A stretch of 64,000 bases of DNA from Specibacter cremeus. GTDB taxonomy: Bacteria; Actinomycetota; Actinomycetes; Actinomycetales; Micrococcaceae. The stretch is from assembly GCF_003946885.1 (NCBI RefSeq), contig NZ_RWKQ01000020.1, positions 1-64,000 on the forward strand, given 5' to 3'. The notes beneath the pieces were generated by a model. That model worked only from the letters and a program-made list of their open reading frames with translations, had not been told where the DNA came from and did no database searches. The position numbers and the translations under genes were made by a program. The first letter of the stretch is position 1. Each line of letters starts with the position of its first letter. Positions 8,273 to 15,748 of this stretch are shown piece after piece.

Positions 8273-8318
8273 TTCACAGGACAGACCCTAGTCACCCCCT
8301 CGCCCTCCCAACTGTGAC

Positions 8319-8356
8319 GGGTCCAGGCTCGACCACCGGTGGTTGAGCCTGGACCC
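8319..8356. repeat. 38-bp palindrome, REP-like family member
   Basis: Near-perfect inverted repeat without loop (centre CCACC|GGTGG at 8337/8338, one mismatched pair). It contains GGCTCGACCACC, the core of the dispersed repeat seen also at about 8369, 36961, 40546 and 42231. It lies in a 234-bp gap with no gene. Confidence 0.75.
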
Positions 8357-8368
8357 ACGGCCGCGAGG

Positions 8369-8427
8369 GGTCTCGACAGGCTCGACCACCGGTGGGGAGC
8401 GGCTGGGGAGCGAGACCCGTTGGCTTG
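8369..8427. repeat. dispersed GGTCTCGACAGGCTCGACCACC repeat copy
   Basis: GGTCTCGACAGGCTCGACCA starts at 8369, and CGAGACC near 8421 gives an outer inverted repeat. Same family as the copies in 36.96, 40.5 and 42.2 kb. Non-coding here. Confidence 0.7.
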
Positions 8428-8462
8428 AAGTGAGCGGGGTGTGACACATCTCGCCAGGTAGT

Positions 8463-8509
8463 TAGTTGCCCTAATCAACCAATGGGTATATGGTTGACAC
8501 AAGCAACTA
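8463..8509. promoter_or_regulatory. twin MarR operators upstream of the MarR/efflux operon
   Basis: Two inverted repeats, TAGTTG-N7-CAACCA (8463-8481) and TGGTTG-N7-CAACTA (8491-8509), are mirror images about 8486. They cover the region just upstream of the MarR start, where the promoter must lie (TTGACA at 8494-8499 is a possible -35). The TWGTTG/CAACYA half-site is typical of MarR-family operators, so negative autoregulation of the operon is likely. Confidence 0.75.
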
Positions 8510-8525
8510 TATGGGAGGTGGCAGG

Positions 8526-9008
8526 GTGATCAGTGACGAGACGGCGCATGAGCTGGTGCATGAGATGTTCGTCCTCCAGCGCACGGTGCACATCGCCCTG
8601 GCCCACGCGGCGGCCGACTCGGACCTGGGCTTCGCCCACGAGGCGGTCCTGCGCATGGTCAGCCAACACGAGGGCTGCCGGGCCATCGACATGGCCACCG
8701 AACTCGGCGTCGGCCCGTCCTCGTTGAGCCGGCAGATCGGCGAGCTGGAATACCAGGGCATGGTCCGCCGTCGTACCAGCGAAACGGACAAGCGCGCCCA
8801 CCTGCTGACGATCACCGAGAAGGGGACGCGGGCGCTCGCCGCCATCGCCGCCAGGCGGTCCGAGACGCTCAGCGCCACAATCGGGCACTGGAGTGATGAG
8901 GAGGCGGCCACGGCGTTGACCGTGCTGGTCAACCTGACCGACGCCATGCGCAGCCTGCACCCCTCCCGCAACCACTCGATCGACCATCGCACAGGAGCAC
9001 ATTCTTGA
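8526..9008 (+). CDS. MarR-family transcriptional regulator
   Basis: 160-aa winged-helix repressor. The helical N-terminus (ETAHELVHEMFVLQRTVHIA) forms the dimer part. The DNA-binding core is CRAIDMATELGVGPSSLSRQIGELEYQGMVRRR (about 58-90) with the wing RRRTSETDKRAHLLTITEKG. GTG 8526 is chosen because GGAGG lies 8 nt upstream; in-frame ATG 8511 lacks a site. Its stop overlaps the start of the efflux gene (TTGA), so the two are co-translated. Twin inverted repeats just upstream suggest it represses its own operon and is released by a substrate of the pump. The ligand is unknown. Confidence 0.9.
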   Translation: MISDETAHELVHEMFVLQRTVHIALAHAAADSDLGFAHEAVLRMVSQHEGCRAIDMATELGVGPSSLSRQIGELEYQGMVRRRTSETDKRAHLLTITEKGTRALAAIAARRSETLSATIGHWSDEEAATALTVLVNLTDAMRSLHPSRNHSIDHRTGAHS

Positions 9009-10600
9009 CACAGAGACCAACCACGGACGCACCGGCGCGGGCCACGGCAGGGCACGTGGAGGAGGGCGCCATGACGCACCGGCAGGTGCTCGAGGCCCTC
9101 ACCGGCCTGCTCGCCGCGTTCTTCACCGCCATCCTGTCCTCGACCATCGTGGCCAATGCGCTGCCGACCATCATGGACCAGCTGCACGGCACGCAGACGG
9201 ACTTCGCCTGGGTCATCACGGCGGCGCTGCTGGCCAATGCGGCGACGACGCCCATCTGGGGCAAACTCTCCGACCTGTTCAACAAGAAGTTGCTTGTCCA
9301 GCTGAGCATCGTCATCTTCGTGGCCGGCTCCGTCATGGCCGGTTTCGCCACGAGCATCCCGTTCCTGCTGACCGCGCGCGTGATCCAGGGCATCGCCATG
9401 GGCGGGTTGACCGCGCTGGCGCAGGCGATCATCGGCACCATCATCCCGCCGCGTGAGCGCGGCCGGTACTCCGGCTACATGGGCGCCGTCATGGCCGTCG
9501 GCACCGCCGGCGGCCCGCTGCTCGGCGGTTACATCGTGGACAGCCCGCTGGGCTGGCGCTGGACGTTCTTCGTTTGCGTGCCGCTGGCCGTCATCTCGCT
9601 GATCCTGCTGCAGGTCACGCTGAAGATCAAGCACGTCCGCCGCCCGGCGAAGATCGACTGGGCCGGTTCCGTGCTGCTCACCTCCGGCGTGAGCCTGCTG
9701 CTCATCTGGGTGTCGTTCGCTGGCCAGGCAGGCTACTACGACTGGATCTCGGCCGAGTCCGCGCTCATGGTCGGTGGCAGCATCCTGCTCCTGGCCGCGC
9801 TGCTCTTCGTCGAGACCAAGGTGTCCCAGCCGATCATCCCGCTGAAGATCGTCCGCCAGCGCACCACGGCCCTGGCCATCATCGCCTCGGTCTCCGTGGG
9901 CATCGCCATGTTCGCGTCCTCCACGTTCCTGGGCCAGTACTACCAGGTGTCCCGCGGCGCCACCCCCACCGAGGCGGGCCTGCTGACCCTGCCCATGATC
10001 GCCGGCAACCTGGCCGGCGCCGTCATCTCCGGGCAACTGGTCACGCGCTACGGCAAGTGGAAGCGGTTCCTCGTGGCCGGCGCCGCCCTGCTGATCATCG
10101 GCCTGGGCCTGTCCGGCACCCTCAGCCACGACACGTCGCTGACGCTCGTGGGCGTGTACACGTTCGTGTTCGGCCTGGGCCTGGGCATGATGATGCAGAA
10201 CCTGGTCCTGGCCGTGCAGAACACCGTGGCCGCGAAGGACATCGGTGCCGCGTCCGGTTCCGTCGCATTCTTCCGTACCGTCGGTGGCGCGGCCGGTGTC
10301 GCCGTGCTCGGCGCCATGATGGGCACCAGGGTCACCACCCTCGTCACCGAGGGGCTGGCCGCGATAGGGATCCACGCCCCCGCCGGCGGGGGCGGCGCGC
10401 AGCTGGACCTGTCCACCATGCCGGAACCGGTCAAGATCATCGTCCGGGCCGCCTACGGTGACGGCGCCGCCATGATCTTCGCGATCAGCGCCGTCATCGC
10501 CGTCGTGGCCCTCATCGCCGTGCTGTTCATCAAGGAGATCCCGCTGCGGCGCACCATCGACGTGGTGGACATGAAGCAGCCGGGTGCGCGCGGCCGGTGA
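9005..10600 (+). CDS. MFS drug transporter, DHA2 (EmrB/QacA-like) family
   Basis: Proton-driven efflux protein of 531 aa with about 14 membrane spans, the DHA2 pattern. Seen: ILSSTIVANALPTIMDQL in the first span, the loop motif WGKLSDLFNKK, GLTALAQAIIGTIIPPRERG, the antiporter motif GAVMAVGTAGGPLLGGYI, and a hydrophilic stretch before the last span. TTG 9005 overlaps the marR stop and has AGGAG about 9 nt upstream. ATG 9071, with GGAGGG before it, is an equally good start and would remove a hydrophilic 22-aa leader. Probably exports toxic amphiphiles that MarR senses; substrate cannot be named. Confidence 0.9.
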   Translation: MTQRPTTDAPARATAGHVEEGAMTHRQVLEALTGLLAAFFTAILSSTIVANALPTIMDQLHGTQTDFAWVITAALLANAATTPIWGKLSDLFNKKLLVQLSIVIFVAGSVMAGFATSIPFLLTARVIQGIAMGGLTALAQAIIGTIIPPRERGRYSGYMGAVMAVGTAGGPLLGGYIVDSPLGWRWTFFVCVPLAVISLILLQVTLKIKHVRRPAKIDWAGSVLLTSGVSLLLIWVSFAGQAGYYDWISAESALMVGGSILLLAALLFVETKVSQPIIPLKIVRQRTTALAIIASVSVGIAMFASSTFLGQYYQVSRGATPTEAGLLTLPMIAGNLAGAVISGQLVTRYGKWKRFLVAGAALLIIGLGLSGTLSHDTSLTLVGVYTFVFGLGLGMMMQNLVLAVQNTVAAKDIGAASGSVAFFRTVGGAAGVAVLGAMMGTRVTTLVTEGLAAIGIHAPAGGGGAQLDLSTMPEPVKIIVRAAYGDGAAMIFAISAVIAVVALIAVLFIKEIPLRRTIDVVDMKQPGARGR

Positions 10601-10680
10601 ACCCGTGCGGCACCCGCCTCGTCTAGTCCATAGCGGATGGCCACGCAGGCGTGCCGCATGGAAGACGGGAAACACGGGTC

Positions 10681-11280
10681 ATGACCACACACACGGGAAC
10701 AAGGTGGGGCGCCGGGCGCCTTTTGCAGCTTGCGGCCGGGGCCGCGGTCCTCATTGCGGCAGCGGCGGGATGCTCGCAGGGCCAGCCGTCGGGTCCGGGC
10801 ACCAGTTCGGCGCCCCCGAGCCAGTCGGCATCGCCGGGCATGACGACGCCGGAGACCGGCATGTCGACACCGCCGGCCACCGGGGCCGCGGTACTGTCGA
10901 CCCGGCAGACCTCGCTCGGCACGATCGTCGTGAATTCGGCCGGAATGACCGTCTACGTCTTCGACAATGACAAGGCCGGGGCCGGCACCAGCGCCTGCAC
11001 CGGCCCGTGCGCGGCGCTGTGGCCGGCGGTCACGACGACGGCGACCGGCACGCCCGCGGTCATGGACGTCACCGGGACGGTGGGAACATTCATGCGCAGC
11101 GACGGCACCCGGCAGGTCACGCTGAACGGGTTGCCGCTGTACACGTACGTACCGGATACCAATCCCGGCGACGTGAAGGGGCAGGGTTTCACCGGGATCT
11201 GGTGGGTCGTCGGACCCGACGGTGCCAAGATCGGTGCGACCAGCACCTCGACGTCGGCGCCGGCCAACAACGGGTACTGA
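10681..11280 (+). CDS. secreted lipoprotein with Yx(F/W/Y)xxD repeat (COG4315)
   Basis: 199-aa exported lipoprotein. A signal peptide with hydrophobic stretch GRLLQLAAGAAVLIAAAAGC ends in a lipobox Cys at about 31. A Ser/Thr/Pro/Gly-rich linker follows, then two copies of the secreted-repeat domain: LGTIVVNSAGMTVYVFDND with CTGPCAALWPAV, and RQVTLNGLPLYTYVPDTNPG with GQGFTGIWWVV. Domains of this kind occur on cell-surface lipoproteins of unknown function, often beside redox or heme-related genes. ATG 10681 is selected because the signal peptide begins there. It faces the anti-sigma gene and shares a terminator with it; it may be a target of the neighbouring sigma factor (inference). Confidence 0.85.
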   Translation: MTTHTGTRWGAGRLLQLAAGAAVLIAAAAGCSQGQPSGPGTSSAPPSQSASPGMTTPETGMSTPPATGAAVLSTRQTSLGTIVVNSAGMTVYVFDNDKAGAGTSACTGPCAALWPAVTTTATGTPAVMDVTGTVGTFMRSDGTRQVTLNGLPLYTYVPDTNPGDVKGQGFTGIWWVVGPDGAKIGATSTSTSAPANNGY

Positions 11281-11299
11281 CACCGGCCGTTTCGTGACG

Positions 11300-11329
11300 G
11301 GAACCCGCGGCGCTCACGCCGCGGGTTCC
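11300..11329. terminator. bidirectional hairpin between lipoprotein and anti-sigma genes
   Basis: GGAACCCGCGGC / GCCGCGGGTTCC with a 6-nt loop, 12-bp perfect stem. There is no clear T-run on either side. The anti-sigma stop codon lies in the loop. Confidence 0.65.
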
Positions 11330-12024
11330 GCCATGAGCAGTGGGGTAACCGAGCCGGCCGCCGTGATCTCCACCCGGGAGATGTCCCGGGCGGGGATCGA
11401 CGTGGCGGCCCGCGGGCTGACGGTGGCGCCGGGGCCGGCCCACCAGCTGGCCACGGTCGTGCGCGCCCCGGTGCGGTCGATCACCACGAGCTCGTAGGCG
11501 GCCGCGTCGGACGTCCTGTCGGCATAACCGGCCGGGTCGGTGGCCGCATTCGCATACGTGCACGTCCACTCGATCGTGGTGCCCCACGCTTCGGGCACCA
11601 GCCGGCCGGTCGCGGTCAACAGCCCGGGCAGAGGTGCGCCGGCGGGCGCCGCGAAGTGCAGCACGGTACCGGCCCTGGCCACGGTTGCCGACGGGGCCGT
11701 GCCCGGCACCAGCGACGCGGTGACGACGGCCGTGCCGCCCGAGACGGCGAGTACGGCGGCGGCCGCCGCAACGACGAAACGGGCGCGCCGGCGTCGCACC
11801 TTCAGGGCGAACACAGTGTAGGCCGGGGCCGCCCGGGGCACGGTGGCCCGCTCGGGAACCGGAGCGGCGGCGAGCGCCAGCAGGCCGGGCAGCCCGGACA
11901 GGGCGGCCAGCCGGTCCCGGCAGGCCCGGCAGGTGGACAGGTGCGATTCGAACTCGCGCCGTTCCTGCAGGGACAGCGCGCCCAAGACGTAGGCGCCGTC
12001 CCACAGCTCATAGGCATCGGTCAT
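11314..12024 (-). CDS. zinc-finger anti-sigma factor, membrane-anchored
   Basis: 236-aa partner of the ECF sigma factor. The N-terminal cytoplasmic part has the anti-sigma zinc motif H-x3-C-x2-C in FESHLSTCRACRDRL (about 26-40). One membrane segment follows (ARFVVAAAAAVLAVSGGTAVV, about 79-99), and then a C-terminal extracytoplasmic domain of about 135 aa ending in a beta-rich anti-sigma-K-like region (WGTTIEWTCTY, YELVVIDRTG). The ATG overlaps the sigma stop (ATGA), which keeps the two proteins in balance. The layout matches the RskA/RslA group: the sigma factor is held until the outer domain or the zinc site receives a signal. Confidence 0.88.
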   Translation of the reverse strand: MTDAYELWDGAYVLGALSLQERREFESHLSTCRACRDRLAALSGLPGLLALAAAPVPERATVPRAAPAYTVFALKVRRRRARFVVAAAAAVLAVSGGTAVVTASLVPGTAPSATVARAGTVLHFAAPAGAPLPGLLTATGRLVPEAWGTTIEWTCTYANAATDPAGYADRTSDAAAYELVVIDRTGARTTVASWWAGPGATVSPRAATSIPARDISRVEITAAGSVTPLLMAEPAA

Positions 12025-12548
12025 GACTGGCTCACCCCCCGCTCCTCCAGGGCCAGGCGAAGTGCCCGCAAGCCATAGTGCAGGCGCGACTTCACCGTAC
12101 CCGCCGGGATGTCGAGGTCGTCGGCGATGGCCGCCGCGCCCTGCCCCCCGTAGTAGGCACGGACAATGACGTCCCGGTGCTCGACGGACAGGGCCGCCAG
12201 CGCATCCTCGATCAACCATGCGTCCAAGGCCCTGTCCAATTCATCCGGCATGGCCGCCTCGGGCACCTCGGCGGCGCCACGTTCGTGGCGGTGCCGGGCG
12301 CTACGGCTCTCATCGATAACGAGGTTGCGGGCCACCGTGAACAGCCACGCGCGCAGGGCGGGTGCCGGACGCGACAGCACCGCCGGGTGCCGCCACGCGC
12401 GCACCAGCGTCTCCTGCACGATGTCCTCCGCCAGCGCGTCGTCGCGGGTCAGGCGCACCACGAAGCGCCACAGCACGCCGGCATAGTCTCGATGCAGGGC
12501 GCGCATGGCGTCCTGCACCTCTGCGTCACGCGTTCCGGGTTCCTTCAC
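12021..12548 (-). CDS. ECF sigma factor (SigK/SigL-like)
   Basis: 175-aa sigma-70 family factor with region 2 (VLWRFVVRLTRDDALAEDIVQETLVRAWRH, about 25-54; LRAWLFTVARNLVIDESRS) and region 4 (ALAALSVEHRDVIVRAYYGG then AAAIADDLDIPAGTVKSRLH, about 118-160). No extra domain. GTG 12548 has GGAGG 6 nt upstream. It forms a two-gene operon with the zinc anti-sigma factor. A promoter of the type TGAACC-N16-CGT lies upstream and a similar one points the other way, so it is probably autoregulated and also drives the DUF2231 gene. Confidence 0.9.
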   Translation of the reverse strand: MKEPGTRDAEVQDAMRALHRDYAGVLWRFVVRLTRDDALAEDIVQETLVRAWRHPAVLSRPAPALRAWLFTVARNLVIDESRSARHRHERGAAEVPEAAMPDELDRALDAWLIEDALAALSVEHRDVIVRAYYGGQGAAAIADDLDIPAGTVKSRLHYGLRALRLALEERGVSQS

Positions 12549-12565
12549 GACATCCTCCCGCCGGT

Positions 12566-12593
12566 AAGACGTAGAAGCGGCCGCACGGGTTCA
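12566..12593 (-). promoter_or_regulatory. ECF-type promoter of the sigma/anti-sigma operon
   Basis: On the minus strand TGAACC (12593-12588), 16 nt, then CGTCTT (12571-12566). This resembles the published SigL consensus TGAACC / CGTgtr. It lies 18 nt above the GTG start. Confidence 0.6.
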
Positions 12594-12617
12594 CCGCCAG
12601 GCAATTGCCATGGCCGG

Positions 12618-12646
12618 TGAACTACAGTGACCCTGCATTACGTGTT
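12618..12646 (+). promoter_or_regulatory. divergent ECF-type promoter for the DUF2231 gene
   Basis: TGAACT (12618-12623), 17 nt, CGTGTT (12641-12646). It shares GGTGAAC and TACGT with the opposite promoter, which argues for the same sigma factor. Confidence 0.55.
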
Positions 12647-12761
12647 TCCGACGGGCCGTGTGGCCGCCCGCCCGAAACACCTACCACCATGGTGGCACCG
12701 ACGGCGTGCCGGCGCACGCCTGGCATCGCACAAGTGAAGACCAACCCGAGGGAGCTGCGGC

Positions 12762-13265
12762 ATGGACTACGAACTCAACGGACTGCCGCTGCACATCCTG
12801 CTGGTGCACGCCGTGGCCGTCTTCATCCCTCTCACCGCCCTGTGCATCCTGTTGCACATGTTCTGGCCCGCCGCGCGCCGCCGGCTCGGCATCGTCACGC
12901 CCGGGCTGGGGCTCGTCACGCTCGTTTTCGTCTTCCTGGCCCAGCAGGCGGGGGAGTGGCTGTTGTTGCGCGTCGGCACGACGCCGGCCATCACCACGCA
13001 TGCCGTGCTCGGCCGGGGTCTGCTGCCGTGGGCCTGGGCGCTGTTCGGGGCCTCGGTGGCCGTCTGGCTGTGGCACCGGGTCGGAGCCGGCGCCCGCCTG
13101 CGCCGCGGCGCCGGTGCGGTCGCCGCGCGCGTGGTGGGCGTCGTCGTCGTCCTGGGCATGGCGGCGATCTGCGCGCTCGCGGTCGTCCAGGTGTTCAACA
13201 TCGGCGAATCCGGGTCGCGGGCCGTGTGGGGGGGCAGCTTCAGCAACACGCCGGTCCAGCGCTGA
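12762..13265 (+). CDS. DUF2231-family membrane protein
   Basis: 167-aa integral membrane protein with four predicted spans (about 7-31, 42-65, 84-105, 122-142). The DUF2231 opening GLPLHILLVHAVAVFIPLTA with HILLVH is a possible metal or heme ligand site; further His lies at THAVLG and LWHR. GAGGGAG stands just before the ATG. Function of the family is not settled. A divergent ECF-like promoter places it in the regulon of the neighbouring sigma factor, and the secreted-repeat lipoprotein on the other side suggests a shared envelope or redox role (inference). Confidence 0.82.
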   Translation: MDYELNGLPLHILLVHAVAVFIPLTALCILLHMFWPAARRRLGIVTPGLGLVTLVFVFLAQQAGEWLLLRVGTTPAITTHAVLGRGLLPWAWALFGASVAVWLWHRVGAGARLRRGAGAVAARVVGVVVVLGMAAICALAVVQVFNIGESGSRAVWGGSFSNTPVQR

Positions 13266-13283
13266 CGCGGGATTCCGACCGGC

Positions 13284-14039
13284 TCAGCCCTTGACTTGCC
13301 CGAACGCGTGCCCGCCGACCCGCTCGTTGACCGTGGCGCGGGACCCGGCCGCCGACCCGGCCGCGTGCGCCGAGTGGGTCCCGGCCAGCAGCCCGCGCGG
13401 GCGCACGATCCGGACCCGCGGGTGCAGCGTCCGCACGTGCTCCTCCGCCCGTTCCCGGCGCCCGACGAGCACGAGTGCCCGGCCCGGCTCGCCGGCGGCC
13501 GCCTCCGATGCGTGGAGGGCGGTGATGCGCTCCGCCACCCGGTGGAGGAAGCTCAGCTGGAATTGCCGACGCTCCAGGGTCCGGTCGTTGGCGCTCAAGG
13601 CGTCCCGGTAGGGCACGGCCGCCCACCAGGCGTGCATGGCCCCGTCCATCTGGACGAGCAGCGAATGGAACAACCGCATGACCTGGTCCACATCCGATTC
13701 GGCACCGATCAGGTACAGCGTCTTGGCCGTCCGGCCGGTGGATTCGAGGACCTGGACGGAGTTGAACGCGCGCGCGATCGCGGTGAAGCCCTGGCTGCGC
13801 CCCACCCGGTACGTGCCGGTGACGGGGAAATGCCGTTCGACCATCGCCTCCCGGGGCTTTCCCAGCCGCCCGGCCTCGGCGTCGACGGTGGCCTGCTCAA
13901 TGCCGTACCGGACCATGAGCCGTTCGGCGTGTTCCTGGAAGGCCTGCGCCTCGTCCGGAAACCCGGTGGCCTCCGCCTTGGCGAGCAGCCGGGTGATGAG
14001 GGTGAGGGTCTTTGCGGCCTTCTTCGCGGTGGTGTGCAT
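13284..14039 (-). CDS. DUF2786-domain protein
   Basis: 251-aa soluble protein. The N-terminal DUF2786 helix pair is KKAAKTLTLITRLLAKAEATGFPDEAQAFQEHAERLMVRYGIEQA, here about 6-50. A basic domain follows with YLIGAESDVDQVMRLFHSLL and RRQFQLSFLHRVAERITAL. Its role is unknown; relatives occur in phages and actinobacterial chromosomes and have been suggested to act on nucleic acids. AAGGA lies 8 nt before the ATG. It has no operon partner: it faces the DUF2231 gene and lies downstream of the tRNA-Leu terminator. Confidence 0.8.
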   Translation of the reverse strand: MHTTAKKAAKTLTLITRLLAKAEATGFPDEAQAFQEHAERLMVRYGIEQATVDAEAGRLGKPREAMVERHFPVTGTYRVGRSQGFTAIARAFNSVQVLESTGRTAKTLYLIGAESDVDQVMRLFHSLLVQMDGAMHAWWAAVPYRDALSANDRTLERRQFQLSFLHRVAERITALHASEAAAGEPGRALVLVGRRERAEEHVRTLHPRVRIVRPRGLLAGTHSAHAAGSAAGSRATVNERVGGHAFGQVKG

Positions 14040-14138
14040 GGGCTGGTCCTTGATCGAGGCGGGGTCCGGGGCGATTCGTCGCTCCCCGCATGGGCCGGAT
14101 TCTTGCAGCGGGGTCCGACAGGGCTGGAAAAGGGCATG

Positions 14139-14163
14139 AAAAAACCCCCGGTTTCCCGGGGGT
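14139..14163 (-). terminator. intrinsic terminator of tRNA-Leu
   Basis: On the minus strand ACCCCCGG / CCGGGGGT (8-bp stem, 4-nt loop; 14163-14144) followed by six T. It lies 8 nt beyond the 3' end of the tRNA. Confidence 0.88.
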
Positions 14164-14170
14164 CTCTCTG

Positions 14171-14253
14171 TGCGCGGAGGGGGACTTGAACCCCCACCCC
14201 GTTTCCAGGACTAGCACCTCAAGCTAGCGCGTCTGCCATTCCGCCACCCGCGC
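14171..14253 (-). tRNA. tRNA-Leu (anticodon GAG)
   Basis: 83-nt cloverleaf read on the minus strand. The acceptor stem GCGCGGG pairs with TCCGCGC (one G-T); discriminator A at 14171. The anticodon stem CTAGC/GCTAG has loop TTGAGGT, anticodon GAG for CUC/CUU. There is the long variable arm of class II tRNAs, and the T arm GGGGGTTCAAGTCCCCC. CCA is not encoded. Confidence 0.95.
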
Positions 14254-14432
14254 AGGTGAATAGGGAGAATCCGCGCGCCGGTTGCCCGTTCCGCAAACTC
14301 TCCTTGCAGCGAGAAATACGATAGCACGACTCTTCGCGGAAACAGGAATCGACGGCCCGGGCGGGCGCGGGCCGGTCCCGAAAAGCGGCGCGGTAGGCTG
14401 AAGCTGACGCACCGACCCACCGAGGAGCCCCC

Positions 14433-15737
14433 GTGAACACGCCCGCGGCGCAGGATGAAGTTGTCCGCATCTGCCAGGAATTGATCCGCTTCGACACCAC
14501 GAACTTCGGGGACAACAGCGGTCCCGGGGAACGGGCCGCCGCCGAGTACACGGCCGGCCTGATCGAGGAGGCCGGCCTGGCGGCCACCGTGTTCGAGTCC
14601 GCCCCGGGCCGGGCCAGCGTCGTCACCCGGATGGAGGGCACGGACCCGTCGCGCGGCGCCCTCGTGGTGCACGGGCACCTGGACGTGGTCCCGGCGCTCA
14701 AGCATGAATGGAGCGTGGACCCGTTCGGCGCCGAGGAACGGGACGGGCTCATCTGGGGCCGGGGCGCCGTCGACATGAAGGACATGGACGCCATGATCCT
14801 GTCGGTGCTGCGGTCCATGGCCCGGGACGGGCGCAAGCCGCGCCGCGACATCGTCTTTGCGTTCTTCGCCGACGAGGAGGCGGGCGGAACCTACGGCGCC
14901 CGCTGGGCGGTGGACAACAAGCCGGAGCTGTTCGACGGCGCCACGGAGGCGATCTCCGAGGTCGGCGGGTTCTCCACGGAGATCAACGGCCGGCGCGCCT
15001 ACCTGCTGCAGACGGCCGAGAAAGGCCTGGCCTGGCTGCGCCTGACCGCCCACGGCCGGGCCGGCCACGGGTCGCAGATCAACACCGACAACGCCGTGAC
15101 CCGGTTGGCGGCCGCGGTGACCCGCATCGGTGGCCACGAGTGGCCCATCGAGTACACGGCCACGACCCGCCAGTTCCTCGAGGGCGTCTCGGAGCTGACC
15201 GGCATCGCCTTTGACGAAGCCGACCCGCAGGTCCTGCTCGACCAGTTGGGCACCGTGGCCCGGTTCGTCGGCGCCACGCTGCAGAACACGGCCAACCCGA
15301 CGCTGCTCTCCGGCGGCTACAAGGCCAATGTGATCCCGGCCCAGGCCGAGGCCGTGGTCGACGTGCGCACGCTGCCGGGACGGCACGAGGAGGTCCTGGC
15401 GACGGTGCGCGAGCTGGCCGGCGCCGGCGTCGACGTCGCCAGCATCCACGACGACGTGTCCCTGGAAACCCCGTTCACCGGCAACCTCGTGGACGCCATG
15501 GTGGATGCCCTGCACGCCGAGGACCCGGACGCGACCGTGCTGCCGTACACGCTCTCCGGCGGCACCGACAACAAGTCGCTCAGCAGGCTGGGCATCACCG
15601 GCTACGGGTTCGCCCCGCTGCGCCTGCCCGCCGGCCTCGACTTCGCCGGCATGTTCCACGGCGTCGACGAACGCGTGCCCGTCGACTCGCTGAAGTTCGG
15701 CGCCCGCGTGCTCGACCGCCTGCTGTCCACCTACTAG
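14433..15737 (+). CDS. M20-family metallopeptidase (ArgE/DapE-like)
   Basis: 434-aa dinuclear-zinc hydrolase that removes acyl groups or cleaves small peptides in the cytoplasm. Metal-binding and catalytic motifs: LVVHGHLDVVPA (His/Asp, about 78-89), GRGAVDMKDMDAM (bridging Asp), FFADEEAGGTYGA (catalytic Glu pair), SGGTDNKS, and the late FAGMFHGVDERV (C-terminal His). The dimerisation domain, about 195-330, has GRAGHGSQ. The GTG start follows GAGGAG; TAGGCT about 30 nt further up may be its -10. The acyl-CoA dehydrogenase gene follows after 11 nt and its ribosome site uses the stop codon region, so they form an operon. The exact substrate cannot be told. Confidence 0.88.
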   Translation: MNTPAAQDEVVRICQELIRFDTTNFGDNSGPGERAAAEYTAGLIEEAGLAATVFESAPGRASVVTRMEGTDPSRGALVVHGHLDVVPALKHEWSVDPFGAEERDGLIWGRGAVDMKDMDAMILSVLRSMARDGRKPRRDIVFAFFADEEAGGTYGARWAVDNKPELFDGATEAISEVGGFSTEINGRRAYLLQTAEKGLAWLRLTAHGRAGHGSQINTDNAVTRLAAAVTRIGGHEWPIEYTATTRQFLEGVSELTGIAFDEADPQVLLDQLGTVARFVGATLQNTANPTLLSGGYKANVIPAQAEAVVDVRTLPGRHEEVLATVRELAGAGVDVASIHDDVSLETPFTGNLVDAMVDALHAEDPDATVLPYTLSGGTDNKSLSRLGITGYGFAPLRLPAGLDFAGMFHGVDERVPVDSLKFGARVLDRLLSTY

Positions 15738-15748
15738 GAGCGACGGAC

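Larger units (their letters stand above)
7363..8287 (+). mobile_element. IS5-family (IS427-like) insertion sequence, complete
   Basis: About 0.93 kb, bounded by 17-bp perfect inverted repeats (7363-7379 and 8271-8287, GGTCTGTCCTGTGAATC). The palindrome CTAG stands at both outer edges (7359-7362, 8288-8291) and fits the short TA/CTAG target duplications of this group. It encodes one DDE transposase made by -1 frameshifting. It lies directly against the Tn3-like end, so it probably landed at the edge of that transposon. Confidence 0.9.

Noticed and set aside
8507-10675. 722-codon open frame on the minus strand, opposite the MarR and DHA2 genes
   Set aside because: Arg/Gly/His/Asp-rich composition from high-GC codon bias of the real genes on the other strand; no start context or family motif.
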